Below, one piece after another: positions 52,946-62,900 of a stretch of 64,000 bases of DNA. The stretch covers positions 60,021-124,020 of the forward strand of contig JBCCOK010000005.1 of assembly GCA_039025395.1 (NCBI GenBank), given 5' to 3'. The notes beneath the pieces were generated by a model. That model did not search any database, had not been told where the DNA came from, and was given only the letters and a program-made list of their open reading frames with translations. Position 1 is the stretch's first letter. Each line of letters begins with the position of its first letter. The position numbers and the translations under genes are program-made. The DNA is from Hoeflea_A sp039025395 (GTDB taxonomy: Bacteria > Pseudomonadota > Alphaproteobacteria > Rhizobiales > Rhizobiaceae).

Positions 52946-52972
52946 AAAGGCGGCCTTGCGGCCGCCTTTTTT
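52946..52972 (+). terminator. rho-independent terminator after the Bax-inhibitor-1 gene
   Basis: A 10-bp stem AAAGGCGGCC / GGCCGCCTTT with loop TTGC is followed by further T residues to 52972. It begins 20 bp after the stop codon. Confidence 0.94.
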
Positions 52973-53011
52973 GTTGCGTGATGCGCGTTTCAGATTATCC
53001 GGACCCAAGTC

Positions 53012-53539
53012 ATGACGGAAGTGCGCGATGCCGGTCCCGCGGACATCGCGGCGATCACACGGATTTACCGCCAGTCGGTTGAATGCGGCACGGCGTCCTT
53101 TGAACTTGTCGCACCGTCAAAGCAGGACATGCAGCACCGCTTTGAAGCGATAAGGGCAGACGGCTACCCCTTCATCGTCGCGGTGAATGGTGAGGGATCG
53201 GTTGTCGGATACGCCTATGCAAGCGCTCACAATGCCCGACCCGCCTATTGCTGGAGCGTTCAGGACTCAATCTATCTCGATAAAAACGCGCGCGGACGCG
53301 GGGTCGGAAAGCTGCTGCTTCTAACCCTGATCGAGCGCTGCGAGGCGCTCGGTTTCCGGCAGATGATCGCCACTATCGGCGGTCCGGAACCGGCTTCCGT
53401 TGCGCTTCACAGGGCGCTTGGATTTGTCCATATAGGGACGCTGTCGGGTGCCGGCTCCAAATTCGGACGGTGGCTGGACACGGCGATCATGCAGCGGACA
53501 CTTGGGGATGGAACAAACAGCGATCCCGATCAAGTCTAA
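53012..53539 (+). CDS. GNAT acetyltransferase, phosphinothricin/methionine sulfone acetyltransferase-like
   Basis: A 175-residue enzyme similar to Pat/MnaT proteins. VRDAGPADIAAITRIYRQSV begins it, the acetyl-CoA loop is KNARGRGVGKLLLLTLIERC, and the tail GPEPASVALHRALGF is the Pat motif. Family members acetylate phosphinothricin, methionine sulfone or sulfoximine; the true substrate is not predictable. ATG 53012 is the start. It is monocistronic and convergent with a second GNAT gene. Confidence 0.88.
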   Translation: MTEVRDAGPADIAAITRIYRQSVECGTASFELVAPSKQDMQHRFEAIRADGYPFIVAVNGEGSVVGYAYASAHNARPAYCWSVQDSIYLDKNARGRGVGKLLLLTLIERCEALGFRQMIATIGGPEPASVALHRALGFVHIGTLSGAGSKFGRWLDTAIMQRTLGDGTNSDPDQV

Positions 53540-53578
53540 AACAGAAACGCTCTTATTGGCTCCATTCCGGCGGGATTT

Positions 53579-54112
53579 TCATCTGCTGTCAGGTTGCCGG
53601 GCCAGCCAGACCAGTCCGCGCCACACCGCTCCACCCTCAATGTCCATGACAAAGTCGCGTGACGGGTCGCGCAGAAGGCCCAGCTTTCGCATAACGGACT
53701 GGGAGCGCTGGTTGTCGGCTGAGGTATAGGCAATCACCTCGGGCAAGCCGAGCCTTTCGAACGCATCTTCAAGTGCTGCTTTCGCCGCCTCGGTGGCATA
53801 GCCATGGCCCCATGCCTCCCGTTTGAACCGCCAGCCGATCTCGTGGTGAAACCCGAGCGTATGAATTGCGCTGTGGGCCATGACACCGGTATAGCCAAGA
53901 AAGTCGCCGTGACGGTTCTCGACCGCCCAGCGCGAGAAACCGTGCTTTTTGAGCGCAGCGACGTACCGGTCGATCTTGGCATCGCTTCCGGTGCGGTCAA
54001 TTGGCCCACCGAGGTCAGCCATGACCACCGGGTCGGCACTCATTCGCGCAAACGGTTCGCGGTGACGCGGCTGGAAACGGCAAAGACGAAGACGCTCCGT
54101 TTCGATGATCAT
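53579..54112 (-). CDS. GNAT acetyltransferase, RimJ/RimL-like
   Basis: A 177-residue acetyltransferase_3 family protein. IIETERLRLCRFQPRHREPFARMS is the conserved opening, REAWGHGYATEAAKAALEDAF the acetyl-CoA site, and YTSADNQRSQSVMRKLGL the closing motif. Relatives acetylate ribosomal proteins or small molecules. The frame opens at 54208, but ATG 54112 matches the family start. It is convergent with the Pat-like gene, the stops 39 bp apart. Confidence 0.9.
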   Translation of the reverse strand: MIIETERLRLCRFQPRHREPFARMSADPVVMADLGGPIDRTGSDAKIDRYVAALKKHGFSRWAVENRHGDFLGYTGVMAHSAIHTLGFHHEIGWRFKREAWGHGYATEAAKAALEDAFERLGLPEVIAYTSADNQRSQSVMRKLGLLRDPSRDFVMDIEGGAVWRGLVWLARQPDSR

Positions 54113-54341
54113 AACGATGTTTCCCGTCGGAGGCCGGCTGTTTTCTCGCCTGAATATCCGTTGCCAGCGGGCGTGGCCTAACATGTTGCCGGCGTCCGAT
54201 AAACGCAAGCGGCTGCATTTGCGTTGACGGTGGTCAGTTCTTACCTGTTGTGCATGCGGGAGCCGATTTCGTGCAATTCAGTTCTTTTGCGCCACCGCTT
54301 CGGCTTGGCGCGATCCGATATGCAAGAGGGAGAGCAGGGTC

Positions 54342-55784
54342 TTGAGTGAACAATCTATCGTGGGGCGTCTGCGATCCGCATGGGCGTCGCTGAACGTGGC
54401 CGATGCTTCCGCCCTGGCAAGGGAAAACAAGTTCGCCCAGGCAGCGCTTGAGCAGCACAAGCGCGAGGGCATGGAGTTGGCTTTCAAGGCGCGCGTGATC
54501 GCAATGGTGGTCATTGCCATCATGCTGCCGATCACAAATTTCAGCTTTGAGGTCATATACTTACAATTTATCGCGCTGGTGTTTATCCTGATTGGCTGGT
54601 TGCAGCTGCGGGTGGCGCGGGTCGGCCAGTCATGGGTCGAGTTAGGCCTGTTGTGGTGTGACATGATCCTGCTCACCGTGGTTATCGTTGCGCCGAATCC
54701 GCTGTCCCATAATGAATGGCCTGTCGCGGTGCAGTACCGTTTCGAGGGGTTCATGTATTTCTTCCTGTTTCTGGCGATGGCAACGCTCGGCTACACATGG
54801 CGGACGGTGCGCGGTTTCGGCACCTTCATGGCAGTGACCTGGGGCGTGGCGCTTGCACTTGCATGGTGGTTCTCAGACGAGAACCTTGCGATGACGGAAG
54901 CGATCAATGCAGCCTTTGTCTCTGATCCGGATCTGGCAGACATTCTTAACCCCAACCACTTTCTGTTCTATGTACGGTTTCAGGAGGTCGTCGTCTTTGC
55001 GCTTGTCGCGCTGATCCTTTCGGTGAGTGTTCAACGCTACGGAAGCCTGCTTCTTGGTCATGCGGCACTCGAACGCGAGCGCGAGAATCTGGGCCGCTAC
55101 TTTTCCCCCAATGTGGTTGACGAGCTGTCGCAGAATGACGAGCCGCTCAAGCAGGTCCGCACCCAGGATATTGCCGTGCTTTTCGTCGACATTGTCGGCT
55201 TTACCCGGTACTCCGCCGACCGCAGTTCCGAGGACGTCATCCATACGCTGAGGCAGTTTCACCAGCGAATGGAAAAGGAGGTCTTCAATTACAACGGCAC
55301 GCTCGACAAATATCTGGGCGATGGTCTGATGGCCACATTCGGAACGCCGATCGCGTCCGATGCCGATGCCGCAAATGCCTTACGCTGCGCCCGCGCCATG
55401 ATGCAATCGATGGAAGAATGGAACGCCGAGCGGATCAAAGCAGGCGAACAGCCGATCAAGGCCAGTTTCGGCCTGCACTACGGTCCGGCTGTCCTCGGCG
55501 ACATCGGTTCCAACCGGCTGGAGTTCGCGGTTATCGGCAACACCGTGAACATCGCGAGCAGGATCGAGGCGCTGACACGGGGGTTGACGGCAGAACTTGC
55601 AGCGACGGACGATCTGCTGGAGCGGGTGCGCAGAGAGAATGGCGAGGATGCTGACCTTACGGCCGACCTCGTCCGGCATGAAGGGGTCGCGATAAGGGGC
55701 CTTGAAGAAAAAATTACCGTATGGACCGTGCCCCAGACTCAGCAATTGCCCAATGGGGGCGGCGAGCCCGCGGCCAACCGCTAA
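54342..55784 (+). CDS. membrane-bound class III adenylate/guanylate cyclase
   Basis: A 480-residue protein. Six hydrophobic helices (about residues 45-235) precede a class III catalytic domain (about 250-470). The metal-binding aspartates are in VLFVDIVGFTRYS and KYLGDGLMATFG, the latter including the usual base-contacting Lys. IGNTVNIASRIEAL supplies transition-state Asn and Arg. The residue that normally specifies adenine (Asp/Thr before VIG) is Ala in EFAVIG, so nucleotide specificity is not obvious. The start is TTG 54342. No phosphodiesterase is adjacent; the cNMP-binding protein at 23536 could be a reader of its product, but they are unlinked. Confidence 0.9.
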   Translation: MSEQSIVGRLRSAWASLNVADASALARENKFAQAALEQHKREGMELAFKARVIAMVVIAIMLPITNFSFEVIYLQFIALVFILIGWLQLRVARVGQSWVELGLLWCDMILLTVVIVAPNPLSHNEWPVAVQYRFEGFMYFFLFLAMATLGYTWRTVRGFGTFMAVTWGVALALAWWFSDENLAMTEAINAAFVSDPDLADILNPNHFLFYVRFQEVVVFALVALILSVSVQRYGSLLLGHAALERERENLGRYFSPNVVDELSQNDEPLKQVRTQDIAVLFVDIVGFTRYSADRSSEDVIHTLRQFHQRMEKEVFNYNGTLDKYLGDGLMATFGTPIASDADAANALRCARAMMQSMEEWNAERIKAGEQPIKASFGLHYGPAVLGDIGSNRLEFAVIGNTVNIASRIEALTRGLTAELAATDDLLERVRRENGEDADLTADLVRHEGVAIRGLEEKITVWTVPQTQQLPNGGGEPAANR

Positions 55785-55790
55785 GTTGTG

Positions 55791-56174
55791 CTAACGCCGG
55801 ACAAGTTTCGGCTGCTTGTCGAAGACCTTGAGGACCTGTGTGAGATCATGGCCGCGCTTGACGATAAGGCCGCTGGCGGCGATGACTGAAAACGCACCCT
55901 GCCGCCGGGCAAGCTTCGGATCTTTTTCGATCCGAAACAGGGGCACTTCGCTGGTGCGTCGAAACACTGAGAAAACCGCCCTGTCCTTCAGATGGTCAAT
56001 CGCGTAATCGCGCCACTCCCCCTCCGCGACCATCCGTGAGTAGACCCTGAGGATTGCATCAAGTTCGCGGCGATGAAAAGTGACCTGCTTTTGCTCTGCC
56101 TTTTTCCGGAACGCCTTCAAATCGACGAGCACCGCCGCCGATTCATCCTCCTCCTGTCCCGCGGTTCTTGCCAT
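55791..56174 (-). CDS. DUF2794-family protein
   Basis: A 127-residue protein found in Rhizobiales and related alphaproteobacteria. The pattern VTFHRRELDAILRVYSRMVAEGEWRDYAID and RTSEVPLFRIEKDPKLARRQGAFSV spans the domain (patterns partly quoted). The function is unknown. It contains no membrane segment or signal peptide. It is convergent with the cyclase gene, 6 bp away, and monocistronic. Confidence 0.9.
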   Translation of the reverse strand: MARTAGQEEDESAAVLVDLKAFRKKAEQKQVTFHRRELDAILRVYSRMVAEGEWRDYAIDHLKDRAVFSVFRRTSEVPLFRIEKDPKLARRQGAFSVIAASGLIVKRGHDLTQVLKVFDKQPKLVRR

Positions 56175-56328
56175 TCATGATCCCTTATTCACGCAGATTG
56201 ATGATCGTCGTGTGACACAACGGAACCAGTTTGCAAAAAGAATACGGAAATGCAAGTCGCGATGATTGGCAGGGCAACCCGCTTTCGGGGTCAGAGTTCC
56301 GAACCGAAGGACGGGATTTTGCAGCGGT

Positions 56329-57084
56329 TCAAGAGGACGTGTTGTCCATCACCACACCGGCGCCGATGATGGCCCCCGGCTCGCCATTCGGCTTCATGGT
56401 CTGCAGCAGTACCGCGCAGCCGTCATGACCATGCCCTGACATGACGGACACGGGCAGATCCAGTTCAACGGCCTCGCCGTCCCACATGGCAACCGTTTGC
56501 ATGTCGCGCACGGAGTTCCAGTAGGTGAGTTTTTTGCCGCCATTCTCGCCGCGTTTCACGTCGATGGAATTCTCGCGGTCGAAATAGACGAGGATGACAT
56601 TGGCCTTGCCGGCACCCTCACCGATATTGATCCTGATCTTGTCGGCGTCCATCGTCGCGCTGACCGGCACGGTCAGGCCCCGGCCATTGCCGTCATAGGC
56701 CTTGATCTTGCGATTTATGCCGGCTTTGTCCGCGCCGTTGATGTGATCACGCCCGTTAACGATGACCTGAGGCGTGTAGACGCTCGTGCGTCCGAGGGTG
56801 CGGGCGTAATCATACTGGCGCTCCGTGCTTTCTCTGGACGAAAGCGTATCGTCCCAGCCAAGGTAGTTCCAGTAGTCGACGTGATAGGAAAGAGTGATAA
56901 GGTCACCCTGCTCCGTGAGTTCACCGAGAACCGCATCGGCGGGGGGGCAGGAAGAGCAGCCCTGGCTCGTGAACAGCTCAACGACACCCACTGGACGATC
57001 GTCGGCTGCCATGGCGGGATATGCAAACGCAATCGAGAGGCCCGCAATTAATATACCGGTGAGTCTTTTAATTTTTTCTGTCAT
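56329..57084 (-). CDS. DUF1223-family secreted thioredoxin-like protein
   Basis: A 251-residue protein with a signal peptide (LTGILIAGLSIAFAYPAMAA). The mature part starts VGVVELFTSQGCSSCPPADA, a thioredoxin-fold opening with CSSCPPA, and contains HVDYWNYLGWDD and GRTSVYTPQVIVNG, all diagnostic of DUF1223. The C-terminal half (YFDRENSIDVKRGENGG onward) is the second domain. It may act on periplasmic thiols; no activity is established. The frame opens at 57147, but ATG 57084 gives the signal peptide directly. Confidence 0.92.
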   Translation of the reverse strand: MTEKIKRLTGILIAGLSIAFAYPAMAADDRPVGVVELFTSQGCSSCPPADAVLGELTEQGDLITLSYHVDYWNYLGWDDTLSSRESTERQYDYARTLGRTSVYTPQVIVNGRDHINGADKAGINRKIKAYDGNGRGLTVPVSATMDADKIRINIGEGAGKANVILVYFDRENSIDVKRGENGGKKLTYWNSVRDMQTVAMWDGEAVELDLPVSVMSGHGHDGCAVLLQTMKPNGEPGAIIGAGVVMDNTSS

Positions 57085-57402
57085 TGCGTTCCACACTGAC
57101 GTAAAGGGTACCGCGCCGAAAACAACGCATTTTCGGGTATGGCTCATCTACTTTTGTTGTGTTGCGGATCGTTGTACCTGCGGTCGAGTTCAAGATAAAG
57201 TCACGTTCCGGTGAAACTTCGGGGATTGCCGGATTGGTTCCGACAGGACAGATCGATTGCAACGGGCGCGCTATGCGACGGCTTCGGCTATGCCAGTCTC
57301 GGATCCGATAGTATCAATAAACGCAACGCTTTAACTGCCTAATTGTCAGAGCGCGTGCCAAACTGACTTGCGCCGGAAAATCGGCGCCGGATGGGGAAAC
57401 GT

Positions 57403-58629
57403 ATGATGAACGGGGATATCAACAGCCGCCCGAGCTATTTCAGTCGCCAGGATGGCGGCAAGGCGGGATTGCCGTTTTCGAAAGCCGAGTACGACCGAAG
57501 GCTTCAGGCGTTGCGGGGCGAGATGCAGGCGCATGATGTCCCTGCAGTCCTTTTTACCTCGATGCACAACATCGCCTATTATTCCGGTTTCCTCTATTGC
57601 AGTTTCGGCAGGCCCTATGGCTGCATCGTAACCGCCGACACCTGCACGACAGTATCGGCAAATATCGATGGGAGTCAGCCGTGGCGGCGTTCGCTCGGCG
57701 ATAACATTATCTACACGGACTGGCAGCGCGACAATTACTGGCGGGCGGTCAAATCTGCCCTGCCAGCAGTGGGACGGGTTGGAATTGAGGCCGACCACAT
57801 GACCCTTGCCGTGCGCGATACGCTCGCAGCCTTTCTCGGCGATGTGGATCTGGTCGACATCGCACCGGCGGCAATGCGGCAAAGGATGGTCAAGTCGCCT
57901 GAAGAGATCGCCCTTATCCGCGATGGCGCGCGGGTTGCGGATATGGGCGGTGAGGCCATCCGTGAGGCTGTTGCCGTCGGAGCCCGGGAAATCGATGTTG
58001 CCATGGCGGGCAGGGACGCGATGGAAATCGAGATTGCACGGTCACATCCGGACAGCGAATTGCGCGACAGCTGGGTGTGGTTTCAATCCGGTATCAATAC
58101 CGATGGCGCGCACAATCCGGTGACGTCGAGAGCGCTGCAGGCGGGCGATCTCTTGAGCCTGAATGCCTTTCCGATGATTTCGGGTTATTATACGGCGCTC
58201 GAACGCACACTGTTCCTGGGAGAGCCGGATGCTGAAACTCTGCGGATCTGGGAGATCAATGTCGGCGCCCATGAGCTGGGCCTTTCCCTGATCAGGCCAG
58301 GTGCCACATGCGCGGGGATCTGCACGGAAATAAACCGCTTTTTTACCGAACACGATGTGCTCGATTACCGGTCTTTCGGCTATGGCCATTCCTTCGGCTT
58401 GCTGTCGCACTATTACGGTCGCGAAGCGGGTCTGGAACTGCGTGAAGACATTGATACGGAGCTGGTCGCCGGCATGGTTGTTTCGATGGAGCCCATGCTT
58501 TGGGTGCCGCAATCGGAGCGCGGCGCCGGCGGCTATCGCGAACATGACATTCTGGTGGTCGGTGAAAGCGGGGCTGAAAACATTACCGGCTTCGCCTACG
58601 GACCTGAAAACAATACCATTGCGGCTTGA
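57403..58629 (+). CDS. creatinase (creatine amidinohydrolase)
   Basis: A 408-residue pita-bread-fold protein of the M24 superfamily. It matches Pseudomonas putida creatinase closely: NYYSDFLYCSFGRPY-like block SGFLYCSFGRPYGCIV, then NIDGSQPWRRSL, YTDWQRDNYW, WFQSGINTDGAHNPVT with His237 equivalent to catalytic His232, and FGYGHSFGLLSHYYGREAGL. These segments separate it from ordinary Xaa-Pro peptidases. Creatinase hydrolyses creatine to sarcosine and urea without metal. ATG 57403 is preferred (GGGGAAAC upstream); ATG 57391 is possible. No sarcosine oxidase, creatininase or urease gene is nearby. Confidence 0.8.
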   Translation: MMNGDINSRPSYFSRQDGGKAGLPFSKAEYDRRLQALRGEMQAHDVPAVLFTSMHNIAYYSGFLYCSFGRPYGCIVTADTCTTVSANIDGSQPWRRSLGDNIIYTDWQRDNYWRAVKSALPAVGRVGIEADHMTLAVRDTLAAFLGDVDLVDIAPAAMRQRMVKSPEEIALIRDGARVADMGGEAIREAVAVGAREIDVAMAGRDAMEIEIARSHPDSELRDSWVWFQSGINTDGAHNPVTSRALQAGDLLSLNAFPMISGYYTALERTLFLGEPDAETLRIWEINVGAHELGLSLIRPGATCAGICTEINRFFTEHDVLDYRSFGYGHSFGLLSHYYGREAGLELREDIDTELVAGMVVSMEPMLWVPQSERGAGGYREHDILVVGESGAENITGFAYGPENNTIAA

Positions 58630-58755
58630 GGACCCGGTCCGCTTTCAACGATTCGTTGTCTTCATCGCCGGCTCCTGGTTTCGATCGCGCTCTTGACCTG
58701 TTTGGCCGTTGGTTCTATGCGCGGTGGAATGACGGCTTTGGTTCGGGGATTGTGA

Positions 58756-59880
58756 ATGCGTAAGTTGGTGGGGCTCGGACTTGTTTTGCTCGCTGTTGCG
58801 GCCTGTGGAAGGGATGACACCAGGACAGGCGCAATAGAGCCGGTTGTCAGAGGCGTCAAAACCTGTCTCGTCGAGGATATCGAAGAAACGGTGGTGCGCC
58901 GATACCCCAGCGTGCTGCAGCCTGCATCGACAACGACATTGTCATTTGAAGTCACGGGACGGCTGGAACAGGTCAATCTGAGTGTCGGACAAGCGGTTGC
59001 CGCAGGCGATGTCATCGCCCGCATCGATCCGAACTCCCTGCAGATCCAGGTCGACAATGCGCAAGCTGCGGTGCAGCAGGCGGAATCGACCGCGCGCAAC
59101 GCGGAGGCGGATTTCCGGCGCAAGTCTCAGCTTGTCGATCAGGGCGTCGTCACCGAGGCTGAAGCCGATCAGGCGCAGACCAACATGGAGACAAGCCAGG
59201 CCCAGGTGGTCCAGGCGCGCAAGCAGCTTGAGAATGCCGAGGAAGACCTAACAAAAGCTGTTATAACGGCGCCTTTCGACGGCATCGTAAGTTCCGTTGA
59301 TGTCGATTCATTCGCCAACATTACCGCCGGCACGCCCGTTGCGACCTTTTATGCCAATGATGAATTCGAAACGTCTTTCACCGTCAATTTCGACGTGGTC
59401 AACAGGATCGCCGTAGGCAAGCTTGCGAGTGTGCGGCTGGCCGACGATCCGTCAATCATCCTGCCGGCTCATGTCAGTGAATTGGGGACGCGCGCCGACA
59501 GCGTCTCGGCGTTTCCGGTGGTTGTGGCGTTGGATGAGAGCAATGATCTTTTGAAGGCCGGCATGGCTGTCGAGATCACGCTGGAATTCGCCGTTCCCGG
59601 CGGCACCGGGTTTTTACTGCCGTTGACGGTTCTGCCGATGCGGGGCGATTTCGATGTGCCAGAGGAACCGAACCAGCCAGGCAGCACGGCGCTTTACGTT
59701 TACGACGAGGCCAGCGGAACGGTAAAGTTGCGCACCGTTCAGGTCGGCGGCTTGCGCGACAACCAGCTTATTGTGGTCGATGGCCTGACGCCCGGAGAGC
59801 GGGTCGCCTGCGCCGGCGTCTCCTATCTGCGAGACGGAATGGAGGCCAGACTGCTGGCAGAGGACACACAGGATTCATAA
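58756..59880 (+). CDS. RND efflux periplasmic adaptor lipoprotein
   Basis: A 374-residue membrane fusion protein. The N-terminus LGLVLLAVAACG carries a lipobox with Cys17 as lipidation site. Lipoyl (YPSVLQPASTTTLSFEVTG), an alpha hairpin (about residues 90-160), a beta-barrel and a membrane-proximal domain (DGLTPGERVACAGVSYL) follow in the RND-adaptor order. It should link the pump encoded 48 bp downstream to an outer-membrane channel, which is not encoded here. ATG 58756 is used. Confidence 0.93.
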   Translation: MRKLVGLGLVLLAVAACGRDDTRTGAIEPVVRGVKTCLVEDIEETVVRRYPSVLQPASTTTLSFEVTGRLEQVNLSVGQAVAAGDVIARIDPNSLQIQVDNAQAAVQQAESTARNAEADFRRKSQLVDQGVVTEAEADQAQTNMETSQAQVVQARKQLENAEEDLTKAVITAPFDGIVSSVDVDSFANITAGTPVATFYANDEFETSFTVNFDVVNRIAVGKLASVRLADDPSIILPAHVSELGTRADSVSAFPVVVALDESNDLLKAGMAVEITLEFAVPGGTGFLLPLTVLPMRGDFDVPEEPNQPGSTALYVYDEASGTVKLRTVQVGGLRDNQLIVVDGLTPGERVACAGVSYLRDGMEARLLAEDTQDS

Positions 59881-59928
59881 CTTTCAGATGACCCAATCTA
59901 ACCGCATATCGCTCTGAAGGTCAGGGCG

Positions 59929-62900
59929 ATGGATTTTCTCACCCGCTTCGGCTTGACAAAATCGCGCCTGACCATCCTGGTCATGATTGCGCTGATCCTG
60001 CAGGGCCTGTTGTCCTACGCGTCGATGCCGAAACGCGAGAATCCGGCCATAACAATCCGCAGCGCACAGATTAGCGCCCAGTTTCCGGGCATGTCACCGG
60101 AGCGGATGGAAAACCTCATCGTCAAGCCAATCGAGCGCAAAGCCCGTGAAATTGGCGAAATCGAAGACATCAACTCGCTCATCTCGACCGGCAACACGCT
60201 GGTTACGGTATCGGTTTACGATTATATTACCCCGTTCGAGCTGAACTCGGTTTTCGAAGACATCCGCAACAAGATGAGCGACCTTGAACCCTCCCTGCCT
60301 GAGGGAACGAAGGGACCGTTCGTCAATACCGACTATGGCGACGTGGCAATCGCCACCGTTGCGGTGACCGGCGAAGGTTTCAGCAATGCGGATCTGCGCG
60401 ATTCTGCAGAGGATCTGCAGGAATATCTCTACGAGATCGACGGCATTACAAAGGTCACGCTTTTCGGTGTCCAGGAAGAGCGTATCTGGCTGGAACTGGA
60501 CATCCGCAAACTTGCGACCATCGGCGTCCAGCTTAACCAGGTCCTGAGCGATCTGGAGGCGCAGAATGTGATCCTGCCGGCGGGCGAGATCGATGCCAAC
60601 GGCGTCAATCTCATTCTCGAGGCGAATGGCGATTTGCGGTCCGTGGAAGAGATCGGCAACGTGCTAACCAAGGTCCAGGGCCTGTCCGGTTTTGTGCGGC
60701 TCAAGGATCTGATGAATGTCCGGCGCGGCTATCAGGATCCGGTCGACAAGCCGGTCTATTTCGACGGCCAGCAAGCGGTCATCGTCAGTGTAGAGATGGC
60801 CGATACGGAGGACATCCAGAAAATAGGCCTCGATCTGGAAAACGCGGTCGCGGCGTTCGAACTGACGCAGCCGATCGGCATTGCCTACAATTTCTCAACC
60901 TTCCAGGAAACCAACGTTACCACGTCGATCAACAATGCGCTGATGAACGTCCTGCAGACATTCGTCGTCGTTCTGATCGTGATGTTGATCTTCCTCGGGT
61001 TCAGAGGTGCCCTGATCATCGCCTGTATCGTCCCGTTTACGGTGACATTCGCGCTGATCGGCATGAACATCATGGCGATCGATCTGCAGCAGATCTCGAT
61101 TGCCGCGGTGATCATCTCGCTCGGTCTTCTGGTCGATAACGGGCTTGTGGTCGTCGAGGACATCCAGGGACGGGTCAAGCAGGGCGTTGTACCGGAGGAC
61201 GCCGCACTGGCCGCCGGAAAACAGTTCTTCATACCGCTTGCCGTTGCTTCGATCACGACGGTCTCGGCCTTTATCCCAATGCTGATCCTCGAAGGTACGG
61301 AGGGCGAGTTTGCCTTTTCACTGGGTGCAGTCGTCGGCCTGATGCTTGCCGGTTCGTGGTTCACGGCAATCTATATCCTGCCTTCCCTATGCGTGTGGTT
61401 TGCAGCACGAAAGACGAGCAGTGCAGGCGATGCACAGCCAAACGTTCTCGTCAGGACTTACGGCAATATTATCGGAAAGACGCTGACGTTCGGCCCTTTG
61501 ATCATCATTGCATCCTACGGCCTCGTGGCGATTTCCATCTCTCTGTTCAGCAGTGTTAAGAGCGAGATGTTCCCGCTGTCGGAGCGCGCTGAATACATGA
61601 TCTATCTCAACATGCCGAAGGGGACAGCGATTTCGGCGACGCAGGCGGAAGCCATCAAGATCGAGCAATGGCTGATGGACCGCGACGCCAATCCCGAAGT
61701 GGTCAATACGACAGTCTTTGTCGGCGACGGCGGACCGCGGTTCTATCTCGCGCTTAATCCGGCGGATGCGGACCCTTCCGCCGCCTTTATCCTCGTCAAT
61801 ACGGAATCCTTTGAAGGCGCGGTCACGGCCGCCTCCCGGGCAGCGCGGTTTCTGAAAGAGAACCATCCGGCCGCCCGGTTCAAGGTCAAGCGTCTGTCGA
61901 TGGGCGGCGGAGAGTCGGGAATCGTCGAAATCAAGATCACCGGGCCGGATGCCGAAAAATTGCTGTTGCTGGCTGACGAGGTTGAGGTCGCCTTTGACGA
62001 GGTCCCGGGGATCTCGCAAAACGAAAACGACTGGGGCAACAAGTCGCTCAAGATTGTCATCGACGTCGATCAGAGCAAGGCCCGCGAACTCGGCGTTTCA
62101 TCGCGGGAAATCTCCGATGTCATGGATACCTTCTATTCCGGCACGTCCTTTTCCACCTATCGCGAGGGCGACCAGTCGATACCGATCGTGGTGCGGGCTG
62201 AGGAGAGCTTTCGCCAGAGCCTTGAAGATCTTGCGGGCCTGACCGTGCCGGCAGAGGGGCAGTTTGTGTCATTGGACCAGGTTGCAACCTTTGACCCGCA
62301 GCTTGAGTTCTCCCAAATGCGCCGCGAAAACCAGGTCCGCCAGATCAAGATATCGGGAAAAAGCGATGTGCTCGCCGCCAACCAGGTGCTCGCCCAAATC
62401 CGGCCGACGCTTGAAGCGCTTGACCTCGATGGCGGCTACACGCTGACGGTTGCCGGTGAGACGGAAAACAGCGCCGAGGTCAACGAAAAGCTGGGCGCAG
62501 GGATGCCGGCGGCATTGATGGTGATGATCGCGGCACTGATGTTTCAGTTCAACTCGGCGCGGCGGGTCCTGCTTACCTTCATGACGTTGCCGCTGATTAT
62601 CATTGGTGCGCCGCTCGCACTGCTTCTGACAGATCAGCCGCTGTCCTTCTTTGCAATCCTCGGACTGATTTCGCTTGCCGGTATCATCATCAACAACGCC
62701 ATTGTGCTTATCGACCAGGTCGATATCGAACGTGAAACGCTTGAATTGAGGGAAGCGGTGGTGGAGGCGGCTAAAAAACGCGTGACGCCGATCATGCTGA
62801 CATCGCTGACAACGATTTTCGGCCTGTTGCCCATGGCGATCAACGGGGGCGCGCTTTTTGAGCCGATGGCCACGCTGATGATCGGCGGGCTGGCGATCGC

